This document shows, in pieces, positions 45,454-56,255 of a stretch of 64,000 bases of DNA. The stretch covers positions 1,674,001-1,738,000 of the forward strand of contig NZ_CP118632.1 in assembly GCF_028993615.1 (NCBI RefSeq), written 5' to 3'. Every line of letters starts with the position of its first letter. Position 1 is the first letter of the stretch. The position numbers and the translations under genes were made by a program. A model generated the notes under the pieces. The model was not told where the DNA came from. It saw only the letters and a list, made by a program, of their open reading frames with translations, and did not search any database. This stretch comes from Herbaspirillum sp. WKF16 (lineage in GTDB: Bacteria; Pseudomonadota; Gammaproteobacteria; Burkholderiales; Burkholderiaceae_D).

Positions 45454-47352
45454 TCAGACCTGCGCCACCGCCGAACGCTCGGTGTCGCGGCAGCCGTCCA
45501 GCAGGAAGGACAGGCCCACCACCAGCACCAGCTCGCCCTCGGCGGAGCGCGCAGTGCCGGTAATGCCGTTGGTGTGGATCGCAGTCAGCGGCTTGATCAC
45601 CAGGTCGGCGGTGCCTTCGACCGACTCCACGCTCAGGATGTAAGGGTGGGGGACGGCCATGACGATGCCCACGCGCTCGTTGCCCGGTTCGTAGCCCAGC
45701 ACGCCGGCCAGCGAATTGACCGGTAGCGGACGGCCCTGGTCGCGCAGCACCGGGGCGCCGCCGACTTCGTCGAAGGTTTCCGGCAGCTCGACCACGCGCT
45801 CGACCACCGCCATCGGCAGGGCCAGCGGGGCGCCGGCGCAGCGCACCAGCATGGTCGGGATGATCGACAGTTCGATCGGCAGGCGGATCGAGAACTTGGT
45901 GCCCTTGCCGATGGTGGAATCGATGCGGATGGTGCCGCGGTGCTTTTCCACGGCGGTCTTCACCACGTCCATGCCGACGCCGCGGCCGGACACGCTGGAA
46001 GCCACTTCCTTGGTCGAGAAGCCGGGCAGGAACACCAGCTGCAGCGCCTCGTCGGTGGTCAGCGCCTGGTGCTCGTTGATCAGGCCCTTGGCCAGCGCCT
46101 TGTTGCGCAGCATGTCGGGATCCATGCCCTTGCCGTCGTCGAAGACTTCGATCATCACGCTGCTGCCGGCCTGCCAGGCGTGCAGCGAGATGGTCGACTT
46201 GGTCGATTTGCCGGCGGCGACGCGGTCCACTTCGATGCCGTGGTCCAGCGAGTTGCGCAGCATGTGCACCAGCGGATCGTAGAGGCTGTCCACCACCACG
46301 CGGTCGACTTCGGTCTCGGCGCCGGTGATGACCAGGTCGACGTCCTTGCCGAGGTCCTTGGCCAGTTCGCGCACCAGGCGCGGGAATTTCTGGAACAGGC
46401 GGCCCACCGGCTGCATGCGGGTCGACAGCGTGGCGCGTTGCAGCTCGCTGGAGTAGCGCGAGGCGCGGCCCAGGGTTTCGGCCAGGGTCGACATCAGCGC
46501 GGCGGCGGTGCCTTCGAACTTGAACTGCTGCAGCTTTTCCAGCAGCACGGCGGCCTGGTTGGCGGCCTGCACCGATTCGCCGGCCACTTCCAGCAGGGCG
46601 TCCAGCTTGCCGGCATCGATACGGATGCTTTCTTCCTTGGCGGCGTCGGAGGAGCGGCGATTGTGTTGTGCGGCAGCGCCGCCGGCGGCAGGCTTGGCCG
46701 CGCCGCCGTCTGCGGCGGGCGCCGCTGCGGGCGCAGCCGGGGCGGCGGCTTCCGGCGTCGCGGCCGCTGCCGGAGCAGCGGCGGCAACTGCTGCCGGCGC
46801 GCTATCGGATGCGCCGGTGACGGCGTTATACATCGATTCCCAGTCCAGCGCGCCGTCCTTCATGACGCTGGCGCCGTTGGGCGCGGCGTCGCCTGCCGGA
46901 GCGGCGACAGCGACAGGGGCGGCGGCCGCTGCGGCGGGCGCGGCGGCTGCCGGCGCGGCTTCGGTCTTGCCTTCGATGGCCTGGGTCAGGATGCCTTCCA
47001 GTTCCGGGGGCATCGAGGCCAGGCTGTCGGGAGCGGCGCCGTTGGAGAGTTCATTCAACTGGTCGGCGACGAAGCCGCTGGCTTGCAGCGCGGCTTCGAT
47101 GGCCAGCGGCGTCACCGGCGCCTTGCCGGTGCGCAACGCGTCGAACAGGTTTTCAGTGAGGTGGCAGGCCGACACCATGGCCGGCAGGTTGACGAAACCG
47201 GCGCCGCCCTTGATGGTGTGGAATGCGCGGAAAACCGCATTCAGGATTTCCAGATCGTCAGGATGTCGTTCGAGCGTCAGCAGATGCTCTTCCACATTGG
47301 AGGCCAGCTCCAATGCTTCAACGACAAAATCCTTGAGCATTTCGTCATCCAT
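45454..47352 (-). CDS. cheA: CheA-type chemotaxis histidine kinase lacking P2
   Basis: A 632-residue kinase. The P1 HPt domain has His45 in Phe-His-Thr-Ile-Lys-Gly-Gly. An Ala/Pro-rich linker (about 125-240) replaces the usual CheY-binding P2 domain. P3, the ATP-binding P4 (Arg-Asn-Ser-Leu-Asp-His-Gly-Ile; Gly-Arg-Gly-Val-Gly-Met-Asp-Val) and the CheW-like P5 follow. Translationally coupled to cheZ by a TAATG overlap. No cheW, cheY or receptor gene is adjacent, so it is a secondary system, perhaps not for flagellar chemotaxis. Confidence 0.9.
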   Translation of the reverse strand: MDDEMLKDFVVEALELASNVEEHLLTLERHPDDLEILNAVFRAFHTIKGGAGFVNLPAMVSACHLTENLFDALRTGKAPVTPLAIEAALQASGFVADQLNELSNGAAPDSLASMPPELEGILTQAIEGKTEAAPAAAAPAAAAAAPVAVAAPAGDAAPNGASVMKDGALDWESMYNAVTGASDSAPAAVAAAAPAAAATPEAAAPAAPAAAPAADGGAAKPAAGGAAAQHNRRSSDAAKEESIRIDAGKLDALLEVAGESVQAANQAAVLLEKLQQFKFEGTAAALMSTLAETLGRASRYSSELQRATLSTRMQPVGRLFQKFPRLVRELAKDLGKDVDLVITGAETEVDRVVVDSLYDPLVHMLRNSLDHGIEVDRVAAGKSTKSTISLHAWQAGSSVMIEVFDDGKGMDPDMLRNKALAKGLINEHQALTTDEALQLVFLPGFSTKEVASSVSGRGVGMDVVKTAVEKHRGTIRIDSTIGKGTKFSIRLPIELSIIPTMLVRCAGAPLALPMAVVERVVELPETFDEVGGAPVLRDQGRPLPVNSLAGVLGYEPGNERVGIVMAVPHPYILSVESVEGTADLVIKPLTAIHTNGITGTARSAEGELVLVVGLSFLLDGCRDTERSAVAQV

Positions 47353-48077
47353 TAGAACCCCAGGCTATCGAGTAAGTCGTCCACGTCATTCTGACCCATG
47401 GCGGTGCCCGGCGAAGCAGGGCCGTTCAGCAGGGAAACCGGTTTTTCCGCCTCGATCTGGGCGCGCACCTCGGCCGGCGCGTTGTCGCGCAGCAGTTGCG
47501 CCAGCTCGCGCTCGGCGGTGGCGGTGATGCCGACGATCTTCTTGATCAGTTGGCCGGTGATGTCCTGGAAGTCCTGGGCCATCATGATTTCCAGCATGCG
47601 GGCCTTTTCCGCCTCGGTCGACTCGACCACGGCGCCGGAGAACTTCTGCGAGTCGCCGGCCAGCTGCTTGAATTCGTCGATGCTCATCTGGCCGGCATAG
47701 AGCCTGGCCCAGCGGTCATTGATGTTCTTGGCTTGTTCCTGCAGGCGGTCCTGTGCGGGCATGCCTGAATCCAGCGCGTTGAGGACCTTGTTGGCTGCCT
47801 GCTCGGTGAGGGTGGCGACGTGTTCGAGGCGGCTCTGGGCGTCGCCGATCTGGGTGGCGACATCGGTCAGCGAGCGGTCGTAGCCGAGTTCGCGCATCGA
47901 GTCGTGCAGCAGGCGCACGATCCCGCCCAGGCGTTCGTACATCGGCTTGTCCGACTGGTCTTCCACGGCCTCGGGCTGGGCCTCGCCGGCCGGCGCGCCG
48001 GCGCTGCCGGAGGCGGCCGGCAAAGCCTGCGCGGAAATCTCGTCAAACAATGCTTCCAAATCAACGTCGTCGCTCAT
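47352..48077 (-). CDS. cheZ: CheZ-type CheY-phosphate phosphatase
   Basis: A 241-residue helical protein. The catalytic segment Gln-Asp-Phe-Gln-Asp-Ile-Thr-Gly-Gln has Asp172 and Gln176, equivalent to Asp143 and Gln147 of E. coli CheZ. The C-terminus (Gln-Asn-Asp-Val-Asp-Asp-Leu-Leu-Asp-Ser-Leu-Gly-Phe) matches the CheY-binding peptide. CheZ thus needs a CheY, which is not encoded nearby. Its stop overlaps the cheA start. Confidence 0.92.
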   Translation of the reverse strand: MSDDVDLEALFDEISAQALPAASGSAGAPAGEAQPEAVEDQSDKPMYERLGGIVRLLHDSMRELGYDRSLTDVATQIGDAQSRLEHVATLTEQAANKVLNALDSGMPAQDRLQEQAKNINDRWARLYAGQMSIDEFKQLAGDSQKFSGAVVESTEAEKARMLEIMMAQDFQDITGQLIKKIVGITATAERELAQLLRDNAPAEVRAQIEAEKPVSLLNGPASPGTAMGQNDVDDLLDSLGF

Positions 48078-48621
48078 GATTACCGATTCTCCCTACAAAT
48101 TTGGTGCAGTTCTCTACGCCGGGTTGCCCGTGGCGGCGATTCAAATGAGTCGTTGTTGCGCAGCGATACGGCCTGTGCAGGCAATATCGGCGCGTCTTCC
48201 CCGAGTCTGAAGCCCATGGGCCACGACATCGACTGACGGACAACGCGGCTGCCTGCGCATTGCGCAGAGATCCGACGATGCCGTTGGAGCAAGTATATGG
48301 GGCGCGATGGCCATTTCATCGGCCAAACAGCGAGTGAAATCCCCCGGTTGTTCCCATTTGTCCGGCCTGGCGTCCTCGTTTCCCCACGGTTGACGCCAAC
48401 TGTTTTCTGATGACATTTTTTAGATGTGGGTGGAATTTTAACGAGCTTTTGCTTAAAAGCAATCCTTGAGCCAGCCTTGTCTTGATTTTCATCAGGCATT
48501 GAGTGCGAACTTGTGACAAAAGCTTGCCACACATACAATTGCGCCCTCCCAAGCTCCGCCTTCACGCCTGTCGTGCTATCCGGCTTGCCCGGATGCGGAA
48601 CAATCTTATCGCCAGCATTTC
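48078..48621. other. Intergenic region between cheZ and the TonB receptor gene
   Basis: 544 bp between divergent genes. No convincing ORF is seen. An AT-rich patch at 48405-48490 includes the small palindrome gcttttgcttaaaagc. No sigma28 promoter for cheZ could be assigned, and no B12 box or cobalamin riboswitch core was recognised upstream of the receptor. Confidence 0.4.
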
Positions 48622-50610
48622 ATGAAGCCAACCCAGTTCCAGGCCCGCGGCAACGCCGGCCAGCCTGCGGCGATGCGCGCCGCCGTCGCCTTGACCCTGT
48701 CCGCGCTGACGGCCGCCGGCCATGCGCAAAGCCAGATCCAAAGCCAGGGCGACACCGCCGGCCAGCTCGCGCCGGTGGTGGTGTCGGCCTCGCGCTTCCC
48801 CAACGACCCGGCGTTCCCGCCGGTGGCGGCCACTGTCATCACGGCCGGGCAGATCCGCGCGGCCGGTATCGACAACGCCAATGAGGCCATCCGCAAGCTG
48901 GGCGGGGTCTACGGCCGGCAGAGCAGCGCCGGCCCCAATGACTTCCCGCTCGACCTGCGCGGTTTCGGCGCCAACGGCGACCAGAACATGGTGGTGCTGG
49001 TGGACGGCGTGCGCATTTCCGAGAATGAGCTCACCACGCCGCTGCTGTCGTCGATCCCGATCGACACCATCGAGCGTATCGAGATCGTGCGCGGCGGCAG
49101 CAGCGTGCTGTACGGCAGCGGCGCCACCGGCGGCACCATCCAGATCATCACCCGGCGGGCCCAGCCCGATGCAGGCCACGGCTCGGTGGTGGCCGAAGCC
49201 GGTACCGACGGCCAGCGCGCCGGCCGCGCCTTCGTCGCGCGCGGCTGGGACAACATGTCGATCGACGCCAGCTACTCCAAGGCCCACAGCGACAACTGGC
49301 GCGACAACAGCAAATACAACCAGCAGAACGCCAGCGCCACCCTCCAGTGGTTCGCCAGCGACTGGCGCTTCGGCTTGCGGGCCAATCTCGCGCGCGCCGA
49401 TTTCGGCTTGCCCGGCCAGCTCTCCGCGGCGCAGTACAGCGCCAATGCGCGCCAGGCCAGCACGCCTGCCAACTACGGTTCCTACGACAACGACAGCATC
49501 ACCGCCTTCCTCGAGCGCCGCTTCGGCAGCATCGATGTGGCGGCAGAACTGGCGCACCGCGAGAAGATCTCGCGCTCGGTCTACGGCGGTTCCAACAGCC
49601 TCAACAATGTGCGCGGCACGCAGTTCTCGCCGCGCCTGCGCCATGTGGCGCAAGCCGGCGGGGTCAAGAACGAATGGGTCGCCGGACTGGACCTGGCGCA
49701 ATGGAGCAACAACTACAGCACCTACACCAGCGATGCCGGCCAGCGCTCCAAGGCGCTGTACCTGCGCGACGAGGTGGAGTTCGAGCGCAACGCGCGCATT
49801 GCCGCCGGCGTGCGCCGCGAGCTGGTGAACCAGGCCAGCGCGAGCGCCGGCTATGGCAAGAGCACCGCGGTCAACGCCTGGGACCTGCAGGCCAGCTACG
49901 CGGTCCTGCCGCAACTGCGCGCCTTCGCCAAGACCGGCCAGAGCTACCGCCTGGCCACGCCCGACGAGAACGGCGGCACCGGCCTGCCCGGCGGCCAGCT
50001 CCTGAAGCCGCAGGTGTCGCACGACCTGGAGCTGGGCGCGACCTGGGGCGCGGCCGAACGGCAGCTCACGGCCAAGTGGTTCCGTCATCGGGTGCGCGAC
50101 GAGATCTATTACGACCCGACCATCCCCGGCGCGTTCGGCCTGGGCGCCAACACCAACCTCGATCCGACCCGGCGCCAGGGCGTGGAGCTCGAGGGGCGCC
50201 TGCGCCTGAGCGAGAGCCTGCTGCTGAGCGCCACCTACCAGCACATCGAGGCGCGCTTCTCGGCTGGCGCCAATGCCGGCCGCGAGGTAGCGCTGGTGCC
50301 GAAGAACACGCTGTCGACCCGGATCAACTGGAGCGCCGGCAGGCACAGCGCCGACGCCGGCGTACGCTGGGTCGATCGCCAGCGCTCCGGCGGCGACTTC
50401 GGCAACACCTGCGCGCGGATGCCGTCCTTCGCCGCCATCGACGCGCGCTATGCGATGCGCGTGCAGGCCTGGGAATTCGCGCTGACCGGCAGCAACCTGG
50501 CCGACCGTAAATATTATTCGCAGGCCTATTCCTGCGCCAGCGGCCAGGTCAGCGACATCTATCCGGAAAACGGGCGAGAGGTAAAATTCACCGCCCGCTA
50601 CGACTTCTGA
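48622..50610 (+). CDS. btuB: TonB-dependent outer-membrane receptor, BtuB-like
   Basis: A 662-residue receptor. A signal peptide (to about Ala-Gly-His-Ala, residue 35) is followed by a TonB box-like Pro-Val-Val-Val-Ser-Ala, a plug domain (Leu-Asp-Leu-Arg-Gly-Phe-Gly; Val-Leu-Val-Asp-Gly-Val-Arg; Ile-Glu-Ile-Val-Arg-Gly-Gly) and a 22-strand barrel ending in Thr-Ala-Arg-Tyr-Asp-Phe. Cobalamin is the inferred ligand because btuC-, btuD- and btuF-like genes are adjacent; iron or heme complexes remain possible. Confidence 0.83.
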   Translation: MKPTQFQARGNAGQPAAMRAAVALTLSALTAAGHAQSQIQSQGDTAGQLAPVVVSASRFPNDPAFPPVAATVITAGQIRAAGIDNANEAIRKLGGVYGRQSSAGPNDFPLDLRGFGANGDQNMVVLVDGVRISENELTTPLLSSIPIDTIERIEIVRGGSSVLYGSGATGGTIQIITRRAQPDAGHGSVVAEAGTDGQRAGRAFVARGWDNMSIDASYSKAHSDNWRDNSKYNQQNASATLQWFASDWRFGLRANLARADFGLPGQLSAAQYSANARQASTPANYGSYDNDSITAFLERRFGSIDVAAELAHREKISRSVYGGSNSLNNVRGTQFSPRLRHVAQAGGVKNEWVAGLDLAQWSNNYSTYTSDAGQRSKALYLRDEVEFERNARIAAGVRRELVNQASASAGYGKSTAVNAWDLQASYAVLPQLRAFAKTGQSYRLATPDENGGTGLPGGQLLKPQVSHDLELGATWGAAERQLTAKWFRHRVRDEIYYDPTIPGAFGLGANTNLDPTRRQGVELEGRLRLSESLLLSATYQHIEARFSAGANAGREVALVPKNTLSTRINWSAGRHSADAGVRWVDRQRSGGDFGNTCARMPSFAAIDARYAMRVQAWEFALTGSNLADRKYYSQAYSCASGQVSDIYPENGREVKFTARYDF

Positions 50611-50626
50611 CGAGACCTTCCCGCCG

Positions 50627-51610
50627 ATGCGACGCCTGATCCTGTTGTTGTCCGCCTTGCTGCTGCTGTCGGCGTTCGCGCTGGCGGCGGCTTCGCTGTG
50701 CGGCAGCACCGGTTGCCTGCGGCCCTCGGCGCCGGCCGACACGGTGGCGCTCATGCTGTCGCTGCGCGTGCCGCGCGCGCTTACCGCCTTCGCCGTGGGC
50801 GCCTTGCTGTCCCTGGCCGGGGCGCTGATGCAGGTGCTGCTGCGCAATCCGCTGGCCGACCCCTATGTGCTCGGCCTGTCCGGCGGTTCCGCCGCCGGCG
50901 CCTTGCTCTCGATGCTGGCGGCCTTGCACTTCGGGCTGCCGGCGCGCGCCGTCACCGCGCCGGGCGCCTTGCTGGGCGCCGGCCTGGCGGTGCTGCTGCT
51001 GTTCGGCCTGGCGCGCCGGCCGCTGCGCGAGCTGTCCATCTCTCCCTTGCTTTCCAGCCAGCGCCTGCTGCTGACCGGCGTGATGCTGGCCGCCGGCTTC
51101 GGCGCGGTCATTTCGCTGGCGCTCTCGGTGGCGCCGGACTCCCAACTGCGCGGCATGGTGTTCTGGCTGATCGGCGACCTCGACGATGCGCGCCTGTTGC
51201 CGGCGGCCGCCATCGTGCTGCTGCTGGCGCTGCTGTGGGCAATGCGCAGCGCCGCGTCGCTGAACCTGCTGGCGCGCGGCGAAAGCTTTGCCCAGCTGCT
51301 GGGCGTGCCGGTGCCGCGGCTGCGCATCATGACCCTGTGCGCGGCCTCGGCCGCCACCGCCGCGGCGGTGGCGATGGCCGGCACCATCGGCTTCGTCGGC
51401 CTGGTGGTGCCGCATGCCTTGCGCCTGCTGATCGGCAACGACCAGCGGCTGCTGCTGCCGGCCTCGGCGCTGGCGGGCGGCGCCGGCCTGGCGCTGGCCG
51501 ACCTCGTCGCACGCACCGTGGTCGCGCCCACGCAGCTGCCGGTGGGCGTGATCACCGCGCTGGTGGGGGTGCCGGTATTCCTGTGGCTGCTGGCGCGAGG
51601 CCGGGCATGA
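50627..51610 (+). CDS. btuC: FecCD/BtuC-type ABC permease
   Basis: A 327-residue inner-membrane permease with about nine to ten hydrophobic segments. It has the family block Asn-Pro-Leu-Ala-Asp-Pro-Tyr-Val-Leu-Gly-Leu-Ser-Gly-Gly near 77 and Gly-Phe-Val-Gly-Leu-Val-Val-Pro-His near 253. It works with the next gene's ATPase to import cobalamin (inferred) or an iron chelate. It starts 16 bp after the receptor and overlaps the ATPase gene by 4 bp. Confidence 0.87.
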   Translation: MRRLILLLSALLLLSAFALAAASLCGSTGCLRPSAPADTVALMLSLRVPRALTAFAVGALLSLAGALMQVLLRNPLADPYVLGLSGGSAAGALLSMLAALHFGLPARAVTAPGALLGAGLAVLLLFGLARRPLRELSISPLLSSQRLLLTGVMLAAGFGAVISLALSVAPDSQLRGMVFWLIGDLDDARLLPAAAIVLLLALLWAMRSAASLNLLARGESFAQLLGVPVPRLRIMTLCAASAATAAAVAMAGTIGFVGLVVPHALRLLIGNDQRLLLPASALAGGAGLALADLVARTVVAPTQLPVGVITALVGVPVFLWLLARGRA

Positions 51611-52383
51611 ACGCCGCCGGCGTCTTGCAGGCGCGCGGGCTGGCCTTGCAGGTGCCGGGGCGGATGCTGCTGGAACGCCTGGAGTGGACGGTGCGCGCCG
51701 GCGAGTTCTGGTGCGTGCTGGGCCGCAACGGTATCGGCAAGAGCACGCTGCTGCACGCCGCGGCGGGTTTGCTGAGGCCGGCGGCCGGCGAGTTCCTGCT
51801 CGGCGGCGAGCCGCTGTCGTCGCTGTCGGCCATGCAGATGGCGCAACGTCGCGGCCTGCTGCTGCAACAGCAGCACGATGCGTTTTCCATGCCGGTGGCG
51901 CACGCCGTGATGGCCGGCGGTTTCGCCGTCGGCAGCGGCTGGGCCGACGAGGCCGGCCAGCGCCGGGCCGCGCTGCAGGCGCTGGCGCGCGTCGGGCTGG
52001 CGCACCTGGCGCAGGCCGACCTGCTCAAGCTCTCCGGCGGCGAACGCCAGCGCGTGGGCCTGGCTACCTTGCTGGTGCAAGCGCCGCAACTCTACCTGCT
52101 GGACGAGCCGACCTCGCACCAGGACATCGCCGCCCAGCTGGAAATGATGGGCCTGTTGCGCTCGCTGGCCGCCGACGGCAACGCGGTGGTCGCCAGCTGC
52201 CACGACATCAACCTCGCGCGCCGCTTCGCCAGCCATGTGCTGCTGTTGGGTGTCCCCGGGCAGGCCATGCAGGGCGCCGCTTCCGCCGTCATGCGCGCCG
52301 ATGCGTTGGGGGCAGCCTTCGGCTGCAGTTTCCGCACGGTGGAGGCGGGTGGTGGCGAGTTGTTCGTGCCTGATCCGGGGTGA
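51607..52383 (+). CDS. btuD: ABC transporter ATPase, BtuD/FecE-like
   Basis: A 258-residue nucleotide-binding subunit. The start at 51607 is set by the ATGA overlap with the permease stop. Walker A is Gly-Arg-Asn-Gly-Ile-Gly-Lys-Ser-Thr, the ABC signature Leu-Ser-Gly-Gly-Glu-Arg, and Walker B Leu-Tyr-Leu-Leu-Asp-Glu-Pro-Thr-Ser-His-Gln-Asp. It energises the BtuC-like permease. Confidence 0.88.
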   Translation: MNAAGVLQARGLALQVPGRMLLERLEWTVRAGEFWCVLGRNGIGKSTLLHAAAGLLRPAAGEFLLGGEPLSSLSAMQMAQRRGLLLQQQHDAFSMPVAHAVMAGGFAVGSGWADEAGQRRAALQALARVGLAHLAQADLLKLSGGERQRVGLATLLVQAPQLYLLDEPTSHQDIAAQLEMMGLLRSLAADGNAVVASCHDINLARRFASHVLLLGVPGQAMQGAASAVMRADALGAAFGCSFRTVEAGGGELFVPDPG

Positions 52384-52625
52384 GGCGAGCGGGATCGGTG
52401 CCTGAAGAATTTCGATGGTTACATCGGTCTTTTTTTGTGTGTCATCTCTAGGGTATCGAGAATTTCACTGAGTTACGTGGATTGCAGAATGGAATGGGGC
52501 ATCTGTCCCTATGCTCTGCGTCGGATCTCGTGGCAGCGCATTTGGCTGCGCTGAGTTCTGGGCAAACGCTTCATTATTTGGTCGCGTTTGCCTTATCGAA
52601 ACCTCCAGATTTCCCTTCACTATCC

Positions 52626-53231
52626 ATGAAAAAACAAGCACTGATGATTGCCGGCGCCGCGCTGGCAATGGCCTTCTCCGCTTTCGCTTCGGCGCAGGGC
52701 AGCAAGTTCAATCCCGGCCCTTACGTCGGCGTTGAAGGCGGCTATGTCCAGGCCACCGTGCCAAAGCACGAGGGATACCGTATTACGTCGGAGTCCAAGA
52801 ATGCCGGTTTCGTGCGCGGCATGTTGGGCTATCAGTTCACTCCCAACTGGGCCTTGGAGCTGGGCTACTTTGGCACCGGCGATGTCAAGCGAAGCGACAC
52901 CAATGGCGCTCACAGCTACGATGAAAAGTACAAGGCATCCGGGGCTGATCTTGCCGTGCTCTACAAGCTCACCGAAATGTTGCCGGGTATTTATGTGAAA
53001 GCCGGGCTGACCTACGCCAAGGTGACAGAAGATATCGTCGAGAGTCGTGCCGGGGGTTTCAAATACCACGGTTCAGGGACAGGAACCGGCTATCTGTTCG
53101 GTCTGGGCTACGAATACGACTTCACTCCTGCTTGGAGCGCCAATGCCAACTACACTCGTTATCAACGCGTGGCCAATGTGCCGGGTGTGAATCTCAACCA
53201 GTTGGGCGTTGGCGTCAAATACCGTTTCTGA
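52626..53231 (+). CDS. Small outer-membrane beta-barrel protein
   Basis: A 201-residue protein with a Sec signal (Lys-Lys-Gln, hydrophobic core, cleavage after Phe-Ala-Ser-Ala) and an eight-stranded barrel pattern (Gly-Pro-Tyr-Val-Gly-Val-Glu-Gly-Gly-Tyr; Trp-Ala-Leu-Glu-Leu-Gly-Tyr-Phe) ending in Lys-Tyr-Arg-Phe. It fits the OmpA-type/PF13505 barrel group. ATG 52626 lacks a good ribosome binding site. Base composition from 52384 to 53231 is less GC-rich than the neighbours, and the gene separates btuCD from btuF. Confidence 0.78.
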   Translation: MKKQALMIAGAALAMAFSAFASAQGSKFNPGPYVGVEGGYVQATVPKHEGYRITSESKNAGFVRGMLGYQFTPNWALELGYFGTGDVKRSDTNGAHSYDEKYKASGADLAVLYKLTEMLPGIYVKAGLTYAKVTEDIVESRAGGFKYHGSGTGTGYLFGLGYEYDFTPAWSANANYTRYQRVANVPGVNLNQLGVGVKYRF

Positions 53232-53250
53232 TTTTTCCTGGAAATGAATG

Positions 53251-53278
53251 ATCCCTCCCTTGCGGAGGGATTTTTTTT
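53251..53278 (+). terminator. Terminator of the beta-barrel gene
   Basis: The stem atccctcc (53251-53258) pairs with ggagggat (53264-53271), followed by seven more T. It lies 20 bp after the stop. Confidence 0.9.
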
Positions 53279-53301
53279 ACGCATGCCGAAGCAAGGGGCA
53301 C

Positions 53302-54177
53302 TCAGCCGCCGCGCGCCTGATCCAGCCGCTTGCACACTTCGACGGCCGCATCCAGCACGCGCGGTCCGGCGCGGTTGAGCCAGTCGGCGTTGACCGTGTA
53401 CAGACGATCCTCGCGCACCGCGCGCAGGCGCGGGAACTGGCGCCAGCGCTGCAGCGGCTGGTCGCGCGCATCGCTGGGCGTGAGGATCACTTGCGGGTCG
53501 GCCGCCAGCACCGCCTCTACGCTGACGGTCGGCGCCAGCTGGGGCAGGCCCTCGAAGACGTTGCGGCCGCCGCACAGGCGCAGCACCGACGACGCCATGT
53601 GACGGCCGTTGAGCGTCATCAGCGGCTGGCTCCAGATCTGGTAGAACACGCTGACCTCCGGCCGCCCCTGGTATTGCGCGCGCAGCGCCTGCCAGCGCGC
53701 GCGGAAGTCGGCGGCGGCGGCCTGGCCGGCGGCGTCGCTGCCGGCCAGGTGAGAGAGTTTTTCCAGCGCGTCGGCGATCATGCCGAAGTCGGCCGGCTGG
53801 CTTTCATAGACGGGGATGCCGAACTCGCGCAGGCGCGCCAGCTGGGAGGGTTTGTTGCCGCTGTGCCAGCCGACGATGAGATCGGGCTTGAGGCTCAGCA
53901 CGCGCTCCAGGTCGAGCGCGGCGAAACTGCCCACGGAAGGGAGCCTGGCGGCAGCGGCGGGGTAGTCGCTGAAGTTGCTGGCGCCGACCAGCTTGTCGCC
54001 GGCGCCGGCCGCATACAGCAGCTCGGTGACGTGCGGCGCCAGGCTGACGATGCGTTGGGCTGGGCGCGCCAGCGTGACTTCGTTGCCCAGGTCGTCGCTG
54101 ACGGTGATGGCGGCGCAGGAAATCGAAGCACAGGACAACAAGGCGCAAGACAGCAGGGCGCCCAGCGCCGCGCGCAT
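53302..54177 (-). CDS. btuF: Periplasmic cobalamin-binding protein, BtuF-like
   Basis: A 291-residue class III binding protein with a Sec signal (residues 1 to about 22). It shows Arg-Ile-Val-Ser-Leu-Ala-Pro-His-Val-Thr-Glu-Leu, Ser-Asp-Tyr-Pro, Leu-Lys-Pro-Asp-Leu-Ile-Val-Gly-Trp, Leu-Cys-Gly-Gly-Arg-Asn-Val-Phe and a late Ala-Asp-Trp-Leu-Asn-Arg-Ala-Gly-Pro-Arg, all as in BtuF. It would hand cobalamin to the BtuC-D importer. It lies convergent to that set and 2 bp after panC. Confidence 0.86.
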   Translation of the reverse strand: MRAALGALLSCALLSCASISCAAITVSDDLGNEVTLARPAQRIVSLAPHVTELLYAAGAGDKLVGASNFSDYPAAAARLPSVGSFAALDLERVLSLKPDLIVGWHSGNKPSQLARLREFGIPVYESQPADFGMIADALEKLSHLAGSDAAGQAAAADFRARWQALRAQYQGRPEVSVFYQIWSQPLMTLNGRHMASSVLRLCGGRNVFEGLPQLAPTVSVEAVLAADPQVILTPSDARDQPLQRWRQFPRLRAVREDRLYTVNADWLNRAGPRVLDAAVEVCKRLDQARGG

Positions 54178-54179
54178 GC

Positions 54180-55984
<1,805 letters not shown>

Positions 55985-55990
55985 GCGGTA

Positions 55991-56194
55991 TTAGTGGTTT
56001 TGGTAGACGTAGGGCTGCTGGGCAACGCGCGAAGCCTTGTCGCGCGAGGTCTTGTCCAGGTCGATGGGTTCCTTGTCCCACAGCAGGGCGCGGCCGGCGC
56101 GTTGCGACTCTTCCAGCTTCGGATTCTTGTGCTTCAGTTCGTCGATGAACTGGGTGATTTCAGATACGTAGGTGGTCTTTTTTCCGAAGATCAT
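55991..56194 (-). CDS. DUF3460 family small protein
   Basis: A 67-residue protein with the family pattern Tyr-Val-Ser-Glu-Ile-Thr-Gln-Phe-Ile-Asp-Glu-Leu near 9-20 and Gln-Arg-Ala-Gly-Arg-Ala-Leu-Leu-Trp-Asp near 31-40. It is charged, soluble and of unknown function, typically upstream of scpA in betaproteobacteria, as here (6-bp gap). Confidence 0.87.
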   Translation of the reverse strand: MIFGKKTTYVSEITQFIDELKHKNPKLEESQRAGRALLWDKEPIDLDKTSRDKASRVAQQPYVYQNH

Positions 56195-56255
56195 GATAGC
56201 TTTCAGGCCGATTTAAACACAGAGGCGGTATTTTACCCTGTCTTTATCGGGGATA

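Noticed and set aside
48080..48565. Open frames of 91-161 codons upstream of cheZ
   Set aside because: No ribosome binding site, no homology features, and a composition resembling random sequence.
48500..48621. Cobalamin riboswitch before the BtuB-like receptor
   Set aside because: No B12 box or the conserved core elements were found in the leader, so it was not annotated.
49347..52373. Long alternative frames over btuB, btuC and btuD
   Set aside because: They are Arg/Ala-rich shadows of the real genes, whose motifs are unambiguous in the chosen frames.
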